From assembly GCA_947494335.1 (NCBI GenBank), contig CANLUT010000002.1, forward strand, positions 558,001-622,000: a stretch of 64,000 nt of DNA. Direction: 5' to 3'. This DNA is from Oligoflexales bacterium. GTDB taxonomy: Bacteria; Bdellovibrionota_B; Oligoflexia; Oligoflexales; RGVZ01. The position numbers and the translations under genes are program-made. The stretch's first letter is position 1. Every line of letters starts with the position of its first letter. Positions 56,262 through 63,254 of the stretch are shown piece after piece. The notes under the pieces were generated by a model. It did no database searches, was not told the DNA's origin, and was given only the letters and a program-made list of their open reading frames with translations.

Positions 56262-56753
56262 TCAGTCGGCAAGAATGTTGGGCCAGCGATAAGCTGTCAG
56301 CTCTTGTTTCCAACTGTAAATATCGATGGCAATAAGATCGACGCTGATCGTTTGACAATGGCGTCCCTGACGCGGAGGTTGACTAGCCACGTAAGCCATT
56401 CCGCGATGAAGAGACTGCTGTTTGCTGCGATTCATCCAAGATGCCGTCGTGTTCATATCTGGAGGCTCTGATGGGTTTAGTCTGGTCTTGATCTCAAGGA
56501 TCTGAATCGATTTCATTCGCTGTAATACGATATCAAGTTCAAACCCTGTGTGACGAAGATTACGGAATAGCAAAGTAAACCCATCCTGTTCGGCCCATTT
56601 GGCCACAATGTTTTCCCCCAGTTGACCTAATGATTTCTGATCGAGTTTTTTTAATGTCAATTCAGACCAGCGATGACGCATGGAGACAGATTCAATGGCA
56701 GCATTTCCTAACCAAAACGCATGCCGAGTCTGCGACTGATAGTGATCTATCAT
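56262..56753 (-). CDS. YraN/UPF0102-family nuclease-like protein
   Basis: About 163 residues. The core LGQLGENIVAKWAEQDGF, then FRNLRHTGFELDIVL and ILEIKTR follows the YraN pattern (G-E, the E/D-x-D motif and E-x-K of PD-(D/E)XK nucleases). The extra N-terminal 40 residues are not typical. ATG 56753 is used; TTG 56768 is an alternative. It follows rnhB, as in many genomes. Confidence 0.8.
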   Translation of the reverse strand: MIDHYQSQTRHAFWLGNAAIESVSMRHRWSELTLKKLDQKSLGQLGENIVAKWAEQDGFTLLFRNLRHTGFELDIVLQRMKSIQILEIKTRLNPSEPPDMNTTASWMNRSKQQSLHRGMAYVASQPPRQGRHCQTISVDLIAIDIYSWKQELTAYRWPNILAD

Positions 56754-56781
56754 TGTAGAGAATTCCAACGTTTTGAAAACG

Positions 56782-57429
56782 TCACGGGTTTGTGACGATG
56801 TCTCTTATCGGAGCAAAATTTCGACGGTGTAAATCACAGATTCCGTGGGAGTGAATGGCCGCAATATGATCGGCTGTGCCGTAGCCAACGTGGCGATCAA
56901 AACCCCATTGGGGATGAAGGGCAGCCTGAGTTTGCATCAATTGATCGCGAAACTCTTTGGCAACAATTGAAGCTGCTGCGATGGAGTAACAGAGGCTATC
57001 ACCCTTTACGACAGTGACCTGACGGAGGGTTTGATTCGCAATCTTTTGATTGCCGTCAACCAATAGGACTCCAGGCTTTTCTGACTTCAAGCTATCTATT
57101 GCGCGGTTCATGGCGAGGAACGTCGCTGGTAGAATACCGTGTCCCTCAATTTCTCTTTCTGATGCTAGACCAATAGCCTTGCCGATACTGATCTCATCAA
57201 TCAGTTGGATAAGTTCTGCTCGTTGTTTTGCAGACAAAGTTTTGCTGTCGCGAATTCTTGCTTTTGTTTTGGTATCGAGGCTGTCAAGCCGAGTGTAATC
57301 AAGCATCACGCAGGCTGCGACGACTGGACCTGCGATACAGCCGCGCCCCACTTCGTCGACGCCAGCCGGGTCTAGGCCTTGATCTAGCCAAAAGCGTTCG
57401 ATCGCGCCTTTTTCTTTGGGCACTACCAC
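56782..57429 (-). CDS. rnhB: Ribonuclease HII
   Basis: A 215-residue RNase HII removing RNA from RNA-DNA hybrids. It carries GVDEVGRGCIAGPVVAACVM (catalytic Asp25, Glu26), RDSKTLSAKQR and SIAAASIVAKEFRD. It lies in an operon with yraN. Confidence 0.94.
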   Translation of the reverse strand: MVVPKEKGAIERFWLDQGLDPAGVDEVGRGCIAGPVVAACVMLDYTRLDSLDTKTKARIRDSKTLSAKQRAELIQLIDEISIGKAIGLASEREIEGHGILPATFLAMNRAIDSLKSEKPGVLLVDGNQKIANQTLRQVTVVKGDSLCYSIAAASIVAKEFRDQLMQTQAALHPQWGFDRHVGYGTADHIAAIHSHGICDLHRRNFAPIRDIVTNP

Positions 57430-57449
57430 GTCGACTTGAGTCCTGTTAA

Positions 57450-57776
57450 TTAGAGAGCCTTAGTCAGCATATCGACCAGTTTAGCCTTTGGCACTGCGCC
57501 AACAGCGCTATCGACAACTTTACCGTTTTTCATGATGACAAGATATGGAATCGAGCGGACGCCAAATTGTGACGGTGTATTGGCATTTTCATCGACATTC
57601 ATCTTCGCAATCGTAACTTTACCTTTAAACTCTTCTGCGAGTTGCTCGAGAGTTGGCGCGATGGCAACGCAAGGGCCGCACCATGGAGCCCAGAAGTCCA
57701 CCAGAACCGGAACTGAAGATTTTACTACAGCAGACTCGAAGTTTGAGTCTGTAACGTTAATGGTATTCTGACCCAT
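57450..57776 (-). CDS. trxA: Thioredoxin
   Basis: A 108-residue thioredoxin with the active site WCGPC (Cys33, Cys36) in VDFWAPWCGPC and the cis-Pro segment RSIPYLVIMKNGK. It is a general disulfide reductant of the cytoplasm. It is followed by rnhB after 20 bases. Confidence 0.96.
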   Translation of the reverse strand: MGQNTINVTDSNFESAVVKSSVPVLVDFWAPWCGPCVAIAPTLEQLAEEFKGKVTIAKMNVDENANTPSQFGVRSIPYLVIMKNGKVVDSAVGAVPKAKLVDMLTKAL

Positions 57777-57871
57777 GATGATGTCTCCAAATGAAGTACT
57801 TTGAACGCTTATTCAAACCAAGACGAAGCCTTTTGTAAAGCGACGATCGACATAAAAACAACAAACTGCTC

Positions 57872-57899
57872 AAAAAAAAGGCTGATTGTTATAATTAGC
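57872..57899 (-). terminator. Terminator of the GHMP kinase gene
   Basis: On the minus strand GCTAATT pairs with AATCAGC (one A-C mismatch) and is followed by eight T. The hairpin overlaps the stop codon of the kinase gene. Confidence 0.5.
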
Positions 57900-58920
57900 T
57901 GACTTTAACAGTTAATCCAGGGCCACCAACCACCACATCCATGACCTGGCCCCCGGCATTTGTCATAGCTTTTGAGACTTTTTCCGTGAGTTCGCGCGGA
58001 CAGAAGACACCCATGACACCACCGCCGCCCGCACCGCAAACTCTCGTAAACATCGCACCGGCATCCTTGGCTGCGATGTCAACCCGTTTTGTTTCCTCGG
58101 TTTCAATCTTAGGCCAAAGTGCGGTTCTTAGCAGCCACTCGCGTTTAGACGCAGCAATCGCCTCTTTCCACATTTTTTTGGAGACCGCTTCGGCGCAATC
58201 AGCAGCTTCGTGGCCAATGGCGGCAATTTTTTCGAGAAGTCCTTGGTCACCATCGAAGATGCGCTTGAAAATTTCCCAGTTGTTAATGGCGCTGGCTCTT
58301 GATTTGCCGCTGTAGCAGCAAATCAGGTTAAAGTCCTGCCCCTCCCAGATTGAACCTGGAAGCGTGGTAACAGTTGTGCGCCCAAACGGAAATTCGATGA
58401 TGTTTATGCCACCACGCATGCCGCCCCAGTAGTCTTGAACGCCGGTTGGCGCATGTATGACTCGCGACTCCACGTCTTGGGCCGTTCGGACCAGCTCAAA
58501 CTCATCGGGAATTTTATAGGATGGTTCAAACTGTTTGCGCGCTTGAGCAATTGCTCCAACGAATGCGACAGAGAGGCAGCTAGATCCCCCTAAACCTGCT
58601 CCAGCCGGTGATCTTGCGCTGGTTTTGATTTTTATCGCTGGGAGATTCTTGTTCCAAAATGCGCTTAGCAGAAGCGAGAAAAGGCGAAGCTTTGATGAAC
58701 TGATAATTTGTTCAAAAGTCCCGCTATCAGAAATTTTTTGGTCAGTACTTTCAAAATAAAACAATTTGTCAGGAGAGGGTGTCATTTCAACAGAGGCTTC
58801 GAGACTCACGGCAACGTTGACGGTCGCTTTGCGGTCCAAAAGGTTATGAATGGGCCAAAGGTCAATTGTTCCTCCCGCTAGGTCGACGCGAGTGGGTGCA
58901 ATGGAGTTGATTTTGAACAT
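57895..58920 (-). CDS. GHMP-family sugar kinase
   Basis: A 341-residue kinase. Signatures are APTRVDLAGGTID (N-terminus), the ATP loop SPAGAGLGGSSCLS, and GAGGGGVMG near the end. This is closest in pattern to D-glycero-D-manno-heptose 7-phosphate or galactokinase-like members of the GHMP family. The exact substrate is unclear. It is divergent from the gene at 58967, with GGGGAATTAAAA before ATG 58920. Confidence 0.82.
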   Translation of the reverse strand: MFKINSIAPTRVDLAGGTIDLWPIHNLLDRKATVNVAVSLEASVEMTPSPDKLFYFESTDQKISDSGTFEQIISSSKLRLFSLLLSAFWNKNLPAIKIKTSARSPAGAGLGGSSCLSVAFVGAIAQARKQFEPSYKIPDEFELVRTAQDVESRVIHAPTGVQDYWGGMRGGINIIEFPFGRTTVTTLPGSIWEGQDFNLICCYSGKSRASAINNWEIFKRIFDGDQGLLEKIAAIGHEAADCAEAVSKKMWKEAIAASKREWLLRTALWPKIETEETKRVDIAAKDAGAMFTRVCGAGGGGVMGVFCPRELTEKVSKAMTNAGGQVMDVVVGGPGLTVKVS

Positions 58921-58966
58921 TTTTAATTCCCCATGTTTTTATGTGGTAAAATTGTAACATGACAAA

Positions 58967-59533
58967 ATGGGTGACGCTCTTGTGTGGAGTGAGGTTCAGT
59001 TGACTATAAAGCATTTATTTGACCAAAAACGCATGCGCGTCTGTCATTGGAACGCAACTCCAGGATTTATTTCTGCAGCTTCTGCTGCCATCGAGCATCA
59101 CCTTAAACTTTTAATAAAATTAGATATGGTTGAGGTGCGTTCGCTAGACGACCCCAACCTAAGGCCGGCTGATGTGCTGTTTATTTCAGCAGATGGTATT
59201 GAGGACGAACAGTATCCCGTATGGCTAAAAGGTATAAGTACTCGAATTCCCAAGGCTCACGGCATTCCTGTACCTACGATTATTTTTGGTAATATTTCGT
59301 CGGCTGTCCAGTCAGAGATTCTGCGATGGGCAGTTGAAGGCAATTGGTATTTTGATATTGTCGACCCCGGCCATGTCTCAAGCTTAACTGTGCGTGTTGC
59401 CAACTTCCTAAGGGTTCATGATCACCTTCATGAGATCCGGCGCATGAGTATCGCCAGCAAGACTTTGGAGGACAAGGTTGCGGACATGGAAAAACAAATT
59501 GAGCAAATATTGAAAGGCCCCACCAAGCCGTGA
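58967..59533 (+). CDS. Protein of unknown function, receiver-like fold
   Basis: About 188 residues, no signal peptide. Sections such as ADVLFISADGIEDE, TIIFGNISS and FDIVDPGHVSSLTVRVANFLR follow the alternating layout of a response regulator domain, and the C-terminus (VADMEKQIEQIL) is a coiled coil. The usual phosphoacceptor and Lys residues are not clear. The start may be TTG 59000 (GGAGTGAGG upstream) rather than ATG 58967. It overlaps the next gene by 4 bases if GTG 59530 is used. Confidence 0.45.
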   Translation: MGDALVWSEVQLTIKHLFDQKRMRVCHWNATPGFISAASAAIEHHLKLLIKLDMVEVRSLDDPNLRPADVLFISADGIEDEQYPVWLKGISTRIPKAHGIPVPTIIFGNISSAVQSEILRWAVEGNWYFDIVDPGHVSSLTVRVANFLRVHDHLHEIRRMSIASKTLEDKVADMEKQIEQILKGPTKP

Positions 59534-59820
59534 CCATGATTGACGCCAAAAATATGTCCGACGAAGGTTTAATCGCACATTATGTGATTGAGCTTCTTGG
59601 AGCCGGACATTTCCTGTCCCATGATGACTACGCGCGGCTTGGAAAGTGGCGTGAACTGTCTTCGTCAACTGATGAGCTGCTTCTCGTCTTAGATGAAGTC
59701 CTGTCCGCAAAAATTATGAAATCTCGTCAAAAGGGCAAAAAAGTTTTTTCTCTCTCCTCGATCAGCAAAACTATGGAAAAAAGGCTGAGTGAGCGAAAAA
59801 TGCTCGTTCAAGGGGCTTAA
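59530..59820 (+). CDS. Small protein of unknown function
   Basis: A 96-residue, soluble protein with a positively charged C-terminal half (MKSRQKGKKVFSLSSISKTMEKRL). It starts at GTG 59530 (GTGA overlap) or ATG 59536. It lies in an operon between the receiver-like gene and the ferredoxin gene. No family recognised. Confidence 0.5.
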   Translation: MTMIDAKNMSDEGLIAHYVIELLGAGHFLSHDDYARLGKWRELSSSTDELLLVLDEVLSAKIMKSRQKGKKVFSLSSISKTMEKRLSERKMLVQGA

Positions 59821-59821
59821 C

Positions 59822-60217
59822 ATGTCAAAAACTACTGATGTCGATATGGACAAGATTGTCGAAAGATTGAAAATAGACCGCATCAAGCGGCATATTTTTT
59901 TATGTACTGGAGACAAATGTTGTTCGGCAGAGACTGGCATGAAAACCTGGGAGTTCCTTAAAAAACGAACTAAGGATGCTGATGCCGTTGAGGCTGGAGT
60001 TTACCGAACAAAGGTTGGTTGTCTTCGCATTTGCCGCGAAGGTCCTATAGCTCTCGTTTACCCCGAAGGGGTTTGGTACAAAAATGTCACGGTTGACGCA
60101 TGCGAGAAAATCATCGATCAGCATTTGATCTGTGGACAAATTGTGGAAGAACTAAAAATCGCCGAGCATTCATTACATCTGGATTTATCGTCAGGTGGCC
60201 AATGGGACACCCCCTAG
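59822..60217 (+). CDS. Thioredoxin-like [2Fe-2S] ferredoxin
   Basis: A 131-residue protein. The cluster Cys residues lie in FLCTGDKCC and VGCLRICREGPIALVYPEGVWY, the pattern of the thioredoxin-fold 2Fe-2S ferredoxins. It is probably an electron carrier. ATG 59822 (AAGGGG upstream) is used rather than the in-frame 59789. It closes a three-gene operon and precedes the rhodopsin gene by about 200 bases. Confidence 0.85.
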   Translation: MSKTTDVDMDKIVERLKIDRIKRHIFLCTGDKCCSAETGMKTWEFLKKRTKDADAVEAGVYRTKVGCLRICREGPIALVYPEGVWYKNVTVDACEKIIDQHLICGQIVEELKIAEHSLHLDLSSGGQWDTP

Positions 60218-60326
60218 AAACTCAGATTTGCTTACCATTGTCGGGTTTTGCTAAAAGCGCGTAATTTAAGCATCAGGTTGTGCAGCATAAAATTTATGAC
60301 AAAAATTGAAATCAAGGCTCGGTTTC

Positions 60327-60357
60327 ATTGACGTCGTCAATTTAAATATGAGACAAT
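60327..60357 (+). promoter_or_regulatory. Candidate rhodopsin promoter with overlapping palindrome
   Basis: -35 TTGACG (60328-60333), an 18-base spacer and GACAAT (60352-60357) lie 67 bases before ATG 60425. A perfect inverted repeat ATTGACG-T-CGTCAAT (60327-60341) covers the -35 element, which suggests an operator for a repressor or activator. Confidence 0.5.
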
Positions 60358-60424
60358 CTACTGAGGAATTCACATTAATGTTCAGTGTCTAGGTTGCTAA
60401 TTTAATTTGGAGTGGAGTCAAAGT

Positions 60425-61186
60425 ATGACGGAACTAACAGCAGCGCAGTTTTCGCTCGTTTACAACATGTTTTCTTTAACCATTGCTAGTATGGGGGCAG
60501 CATTCATCTTCTTCCTAGCATCTAGGTCGCAAGTCGCGCCGAAATACCGTGGTGCGCTTACAGTGTCATCGTTGGTGGTGGCGATTGCTTGCTATCACTA
60601 TTTCCGTATCTTCAATAGCTGGAACGAAGCGTTTACCTTAAGCGGCGCAGTCTACACGCCATCTGGGAAACCATTCAACGATGCTTACCGCTATGTTGAT
60701 TGGCTTTTGACAGTTCCTCTACTTCTTGTTGAACTCGTTGCAGTATTGGCTTTGCCAAAAAATCAGCGCGAAGGCCTCTTTGGTAAGCTAGCTATCGCGG
60801 CTTTCCTGATGATTGCACTTGGTTACCCTGGTGAAGTCGCTACAGATAACACAACTCGCGCCATTTGGGGCACACTGTCTTCGATCCCATTCGCATACAT
60901 CCTAATGATCCTTTGGGGCAAATTGGGTGCAGCAATCGAAAGCCAGCCAGGCGAGGCTAAAGTCTACTTGACTAATATCCGCCTACTACTTCTTTTGACT
61001 TGGGGCTTCTACCCAATCACCTACATGCTTCCGATGTTCGGCATTGACCCACAATCCTCGGTTGTTGGTATTCAGGTTGGATATGCTGTCGCTGACGTGC
61101 TTGCAAAAGCCTTCTACGGCGTTATGATCTACTGGATCGCAAGAGCTAAGTCAGAAAACGAAGGTTTCGCTGACGCTGCCCACTAA
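60425..61186 (+). CDS. Xanthorhodopsin-type proton-pumping rhodopsin
   Basis: A 253-residue, seven-helix protein. The proton-pump residues are Asp92, Thr96 and Glu103 (RYVDWLLTVPLLLVE), with His58 as likely partner of Asp92, and the retinal Lys228 lies in DVLAKAF. Leu100 (the position 105 equivalent) fits green-light tuning. YHYFRIFNSW and TTRAIWGTLSSIPFAYIL strongly resemble Gloeobacter rhodopsin. Gly149 lies at the fenestration position, which in xanthorhodopsin lets a carotenoid antenna bind. It was aligned from memory. ATG 60425 is used, with GGAG upstream. Carotenoid and retinal genes lie directly downstream on the opposite strand. Confidence 0.93.
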   Translation: MTELTAAQFSLVYNMFSLTIASMGAAFIFFLASRSQVAPKYRGALTVSSLVVAIACYHYFRIFNSWNEAFTLSGAVYTPSGKPFNDAYRYVDWLLTVPLLLVELVAVLALPKNQREGLFGKLAIAAFLMIALGYPGEVATDNTTRAIWGTLSSIPFAYILMILWGKLGAAIESQPGEAKVYLTNIRLLLLLTWGFYPITYMLPMFGIDPQSSVVGIQVGYAVADVLAKAFYGVMIYWIARAKSENEGFADAAH

Positions 61187-61226
61187 TTTGGCAGCTGGTC
61201 GCATGAGCGTCCTAAAGTGCATTTGA

Positions 61227-63254
61227 TTAAACCGCCTTCGCTGAAAAGCGAGGCGGTTTTTTCTTCAGAAATCTTTTCATGACCGGCGCATGAGACGCAG
61301 TTAAAGCTCCGATCCCTAAGAAAACGATCTTCCAAATTTGTTGACTACCGCCTGAGCGCGCATAGAGCCAGGCGAGCAGAAGAATCCCTACAAGGCTCAA
61401 GGTCGTGTAGGGGAGACTTTTTAACAGGTATTGCTTAGATGACCAGCCTTTTGCAGCTCGTTGGACCGCAATAGAATCCCAGCCGTGCCAGAATGCGAAG
61501 AAACAAAAAAACCCAGGCAGTAGAGGTAGCGCCAAGGTTGAAGCGGCGAGCGCCAATGTAGCGGGCATTCCGATCACAGACCTACCAAGAGTCTTACGCT
61601 CATATCGATCAAAAATCGCGGACACAAACAGTGCTGCAACGAAAACAAGTACGCCGCATGCGCGCGCGGCCTCCAAGGTGATTCCCTCGATTGAAAGCGA
61701 ATCACCAAGAATTAACTGAATAATCGAATTGGCCTCCTGCCAATGGACTAGAACACCAAAGGTTGCGGCAAAAAAACCCCATACCCAAGCTAACACGCGG
61801 CTCCAAGTGGCATTCTTCGAGCTTTTTATGGCACGAATCCAGTTTGCCTCGCCGAAATGATCTGCAGATTGGAACAGGAAAAATGCTAACGCCATCGGGG
61901 GAAATACAAACCAAGTGAGAATAAACAGTGCTATGGAGCCAAGATAAACACCATAAAACTGATAGGGTCTTTGAGCTGTGGGCTCAAGGAGATGATCTAC
62001 GCTGCCGTGCCCAATTCCAGTCGTTAACAGACCTATGATGGGAATCGTCCATCCGGCCAAACCACCAAGTGTCCAATGAAGAACGAGACTGGCCGACGCC
62101 GCAAATATAAACGGATACAAAACTAAAAGACTACGTAAAAATGGAGCCCAAGGCAGACCAAAAAATATTCTAATTTCTTCAGTAAATTTCGATTTTTCAT
62201 CAAGGAATAAGAGGATTTTTGAGGGACTATTCGCAGAGAAAAGAATGCAAAATACTTTCGAGATCATTTCTCCATTTGTTCTGATAATTCGCAGAAGAAG
62301 TGCGTCATAAACCTGAAAGCGAAAATGTCCGTAGGACGTGGTCGCTAAACCAGTCAAATGCCGAAGGTTTCTCTGGAAAGAGTAGCCTGTGCTTGCTTTG
62401 ACCATACCAGCAGCACTACCAATGACCTGGATAACTGAACTAGAGTCAGACCCTGGGAATTTCGGCTCCGCATTGAGAGTCATGGGAATAGCACCTGATT
62501 CTACCTTGAGGATTTGGAAGTCTGGTAAGCAAAGCTTGCTAGAAATATATTCTCGAAGTATTGACTCACACTTTTCCAATGAGATCCTGTTGGCTGCAAA
62601 CACCGTAAATTCGACCAAAGCGCGACGTCGATCAAACGGTAAAACATACACAAAGCGAACTTCGCCGCGTTGTTCAAGCCTAAAATCCATCAAGTCCACT
62701 ATTTGCGGATCAAAGTAATCCCGCTCTGTTTCAAGTTCAAAACCGAGGAAATACTGTAATAATTCGGACTTTTCGACAGTCACAGAATTATAGATACGCT
62801 TGGCTGAAAACGTCTGGCCAGACGCGGTCGTGACGACGGCTATCCTCTCTGCGTTGACCTCCTCGGGTCGCTCTAGAATCTCGGTGACAGAATCTTTGAG
62901 TTTTTGAAATCTTATATCGTTTTCGAGTCTTTGCTTGATTTTGATTAGGAGGCGGTCCCCGGGAATTCTCTCGTAGTAGTAATCACCAAAGTTACAGATA
63001 ATTGGCCGACCATCTGTCGAAGTTATCCGAAATTTCTCCCAGCGGTTTTCGATACAATCTGAATAACGATGGGGAGTGGTTGTTTTAAGGCGCCATGAGG
63101 CAAATGTCTTGGATGAAAGCGACTCAGGGTCTGGATCGATGATCGCAACTCGAAGATCTTTTGACGGGTCATCTGCAAGAATATCGGCTTGCATCAGACC
63201 CGCTAACCCACCACCAACGATTATGACGTCGAAATCTGTCAAATTGGAGACCAT
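61227..63254 (-). CDS. Fusion of lycopene beta-cyclase (CrtY) and beta-carotene 15,15'-dioxygenase (Blh)
   Basis: About 675 residues in two parts. Residues 1-380 are CrtY: FAD site VIIVGGGLAG (10-19), QYFLGFELE (167-175), FVYVLPF, LVEFTVF, IPMT (256-259) and GSAAGMVKASTGYSF (279-293), then the typical C-terminal LFLDEKSKFTEEIR. Residues 385-668 are a Brp/Blh membrane dioxygenase with His-containing GHGSVDH (415-421), SADHFGE (463-469), FWHGWDS (588-594) and SHAP. One protein thus would cyclise lycopene to beta-carotene and cleave it to retinal. I know crtY and blh as separate genes in flavobacteria, not fused. ATG 63254 (GGGAGG upstream) is used; it overlaps the glycosyltransferase gene by 16 bases. 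Confidence 0.9.
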   Translation of the reverse strand: MVSNLTDFDVIIVGGGLAGLMQADILADDPSKDLRVAIIDPDPESLSSKTFASWRLKTTTPHRYSDCIENRWEKFRITSTDGRPIICNFGDYYYERIPGDRLLIKIKQRLENDIRFQKLKDSVTEILERPEEVNAERIAVVTTASGQTFSAKRIYNSVTVEKSELLQYFLGFELETERDYFDPQIVDLMDFRLEQRGEVRFVYVLPFDRRRALVEFTVFAANRISLEKCESILREYISSKLCLPDFQILKVESGAIPMTLNAEPKFPGSDSSSVIQVIGSAAGMVKASTGYSFQRNLRHLTGLATTSYGHFRFQVYDALLLRIIRTNGEMISKVFCILFSANSPSKILLFLDEKSKFTEEIRIFFGLPWAPFLRSLLVLYPFIFAASASLVLHWTLGGLAGWTIPIIGLLTTGIGHGSVDHLLEPTAQRPYQFYGVYLGSIALFILTWFVFPPMALAFFLFQSADHFGEANWIRAIKSSKNATWSRVLAWVWGFFAATFGVLVHWQEANSIIQLILGDSLSIEGITLEAARACGVLVFVAALFVSAIFDRYERKTLGRSVIGMPATLALAASTLALPLLPGFFCFFAFWHGWDSIAVQRAAKGWSSKQYLLKSLPYTTLSLVGILLLAWLYARSGGSQQIWKIVFLGIGALTASHAPVMKRFLKKKPPRFSAKAV
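61229..61259. terminator. Terminator between rhodopsin and the CrtY-Blh gene, inside the latter's 3' end
   Basis: AAACCGCCTTCGCT (61229-61242) pairs with AGCGAGGCGGTTT (61247-61259) with one bulged T and a GAAA loop, followed by TTTTTTC. The stem overlaps the last codons and stop of the convergent CrtY-Blh gene. Confidence 0.8.
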
